NCBI GenBank assembly: GCA_033296885.1
Contig: MU863953.1
Location: forward strand, 62,001-126,000
Source of the DNA: Triangularia verruculosa
Taxonomy: Eukaryota > Ascomycota > Sordariomycetes > Sordariales > Podosporaceae
Direction: 5' to 3'
DNA length: 64,000 nt
Below, one piece after another: positions 62,508-64,000 of this stretch (its first letter is position 1; every line of letters starts with the position of its first letter). Made by a program: the position numbers and the translations under genes. The notes beneath the pieces were generated by a model that was given only the letters and a program-made list of their open reading frames with translations, searched no databases and was not told where the DNA came from.

Positions 62508-64000
62508 TCAAATGATCGCTTTCAGTCCGTGGACAGCCATCCACCCCACATCATCCACCGGCGCCTTCACCTTTCTGTATTCCTCCGGCAGCAACGGACC
62601 GTAAACAGGCAAGTGCGGTGGTGGCTTTGGCACGGCCGGCCTTGGTGGACACTTGTCTCCTTGTGGAGGAGGAGGTCGTTGTATCCCCCCGGCAGCACAC
62701 GGCGCCCCTTTAAAGGCCGCGTCGGCAGCCGCCTTCCACACCTCGGCCACGTCCTTGATCATGGGCTCTGTCCAGTATAACCGGCAGTCTGACTCCTCGA
62801 GTACATACTGCGCCGGCAGACCGTCGTAGATATGCTGCGGAAAAATCTCATCTCTGGCGTTGATCGCCGCTGACGTGCTTCTGTTTACCGGCAGCGAGGA
62901 ATACCGCGAGAGGGCATCGGCTTGGAACCGGTTTTCTGCCCAGGGGAGGTAAGAGCTGGTGTAGTCGTAGATGTTCCTGTACTGCAGGACTTGTGCGCCT
63001 CTGACGCCGCCTACACCTTGAATTAATCCCGGCTCGGGGAGACCGCCCATTGCGATGGACTTGACGTCTGCTTGGAGACGGAAGAATTCTGACGCGACGG
63101 CGCAGGTGGACGCGCATACGCCGTCGTAGACGAGGACCATGTCCTCGGCGGCAAAAGGCTGGGTTAGGTTGGAGAGGATCCCGTAGCCGGTGACATTGAT
63201 CCCCAGGCCAAAGGTGGTGTTGCTTGTGGTCAGGTTGTCGTATAAGTTCCACCGTAGCAGGGAGGTGTAAGGGGTTGACTTGTACACGTGTGGGTAGAAC
63301 TTGTCGTCAAAAGACGTGAAATTCTCATGGTAGAGGTCGAGGTCGTATCGGTAATTGAACCAGTTTTGGTAGTTGCGCACTAGATTTGCATTCGGCTCGG
63401 TGTAAGGGTCGACGTTGACCACCAGATCGCTGATGATGCTTGCGAGGGAGAGGAAGCTGGGGTCTTCTTTGAAGCGGCTCAGGCCTTCTTGTACGATGAA
63501 AGGGAAAAGCTGCCTGAAGAAGTCGTATCCTTGAAGGATGTAACCACCGCCGTTGCCCTGGAAGTCGATGATCAGTTTGGTCTTGCCCGCCTGGGCGGCT
63601 AGCTCAAAGAACTGTTGGCATACAGCCTGGAACTCGGATGGGGATCGAGGTTGAAAGGAAAGGACGGCAATAACAGCCACGTCTTCATATCCCTCGCCAT
63701 CAAGAAAATAGCCAGAGACCGCGCCCTCTTGCGTGATGATTACCGGTTTAGGATAGCCAATGACAACGACCTGCCCGTCCTCCTCCGCAGTGGCCTGGTT
63801 TTGTACGGGGGTTGTTTTCATTGTGCCGTCCGGATTGCAGAATTGGGCGTAATAGGAAGACCCATCAACCACACCAGTCATGTCGGCCTTGACCGCAGCA
63901 ACGTTCTCCAAAGACAGAGTGGTGCCATTCTCAAACGTGAAGGTTGTGTTTGCTCCTGGGTAGATGTATCTGGTGCGGCCACCCTGAGCAAAGAAACCCA
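62508..64000 (-). CDS. S41-family peptidase, 5' end outside window
   Basis: The frame is open from the stop at 62508 to the right edge, at least 497 codons; the start and N-terminus are beyond the window. The central region has KLIIDFQGNGGGYILQGYDF, the substrate-binding turn of tail-specific/C-terminal processing peptidases (S41), and later LVYDGVCASTCAVASEFFRL, where the Ser in CASTC is the likely nucleophile. Upstream, VIGYPKPVIITQEGAVSGYF and VAVIAVLSFQPRSPSEFQAV fit the S41 core. Related fungal proteins, often called CPAF-like, are mostly secreted and have unknown substrates. The C-terminus is Pro/Gly-rich (IQRPPPPQGDKCPPRPAVPK). Confidence 0.85.
   Translation of the reverse strand, partial: GFFAQGGRTRYIYPGANTTFTFENGTTLSLENVAAVKADMTGVVDGSSYYAQFCNPDGTMKTTPVQNQATAEEDGQVVVIGYPKPVIITQEGAVSGYFLDGEGYEDVAVIAVLSFQPRSPSEFQAVCQQFFELAAQAGKTKLIIDFQGNGGGYILQGYDFFRQLFPFIVQEGLSRFKEDPSFLSLASIISDLVVNVDPYTEPNANLVRNYQNWFNYRYDLDLYHENFTSFDDKFYPHVYKSTPYTSLLRWNLYDNLTTSNTTFGLGINVTGYGILSNLTQPFAAEDMVLVYDGVCASTCAVASEFFRLQADVKSIAMGGLPEPGLIQGVGGVRGAQVLQYRNIYDYTSSYLPWAENRFQADALSRYSSLPVNRSTSAAINARDEIFPQHIYDGLPAQYVLEESDCRLYWTEPMIKDVAEVWKAAADAAFKGAPCAAGGIQRPPPPQGDKCPPRPAVPKPPPHLPVYGPLLPEEYRKVKAPVDDVGWMAVHGLKAII

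Noticed and set aside
1..64000. CRISPR arrays, ribosomal RNA genes, operons
   Set aside because: None seen. The gene structure is eukaryotic, and the short repeats do not have spacer-repeat architecture.

Overview
The window is nuclear DNA of a filamentous ascomycete, most likely a Sordariomycete of the order Sordariales. The genes have short GT-AG introns of about 50-90 nt. They include a fungus-only elongation factor EF-3, a PTH11-like membrane protein, DUF4360-like and Cys-rich secreted proteins, and a 208-residue HET-C/HET-C2-type glycolipid transfer protein that keeps every ligand residue known for Podospora HET-C2. The order is inferred from gene content; no database was searched. Exon boundaries were placed by hand from splice signals and reading-frame continuity. 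They are predictions.

Layout. 1-13.6 kb: a small secreted protein, an acidic His/Glu-rich protein, a very large proline-rich repeat protein, the ribosome-biogenesis helicase DBP7 and an MFS transporter. 13.6-17.6 kb: mitochondrial NADH-cytochrome b5 reductase (MCR1), a CYTH-domain protein and a small Cys-rich protein. 17.9-22.4 kb: a 4.4 kb segment bounded by inverted repeats of about 311 nt, with a dynamin-like GTPase gene inside. This is the most unusual object in the window. 22.6-31 kb: a gene-poor accessory stretch with an amidase pseudogene, a small secreted Cys-containing protein, a short proline-rich ORF, a kinase-like gene with no visible start, a decayed intron-bearing tRNA-Pro, and several small repeats and hairpins.

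31-41 kb: a secreted GMC oxidoreductase divergent from a secreted seven-bladed lectin-like propeller, an F-box protein, a PTH11-like membrane protein and a tRNA-Lys(UUU). 41-50 kb: an F-box/ankyrin protein, then het-C divergent from a phospholipase D. 50-64 kb: a secreted TNT-type NAD glycohydrolase, a secreted selenium-binding-protein-like propeller, EF-3, a 2.6 kb gene-free stretch, a CsbD/cruciform-DNA-binding-like protein, an unknown Lys/Gly-rich protein, and an S41 peptidase running off the right edge.

How the genes fit together: core functions (translation, ribosome biogenesis, mitochondrial electron transfer) alternate with accessory ones (secreted enzymes and lectin, incompatibility-related lipid transfer, dynamin GTPase, transposon-like repeats). 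No biosynthetic cluster is evident. The best lead for an undescribed system is the inverted-repeat-bounded dynamin unit, which shows no recognisable transposase.
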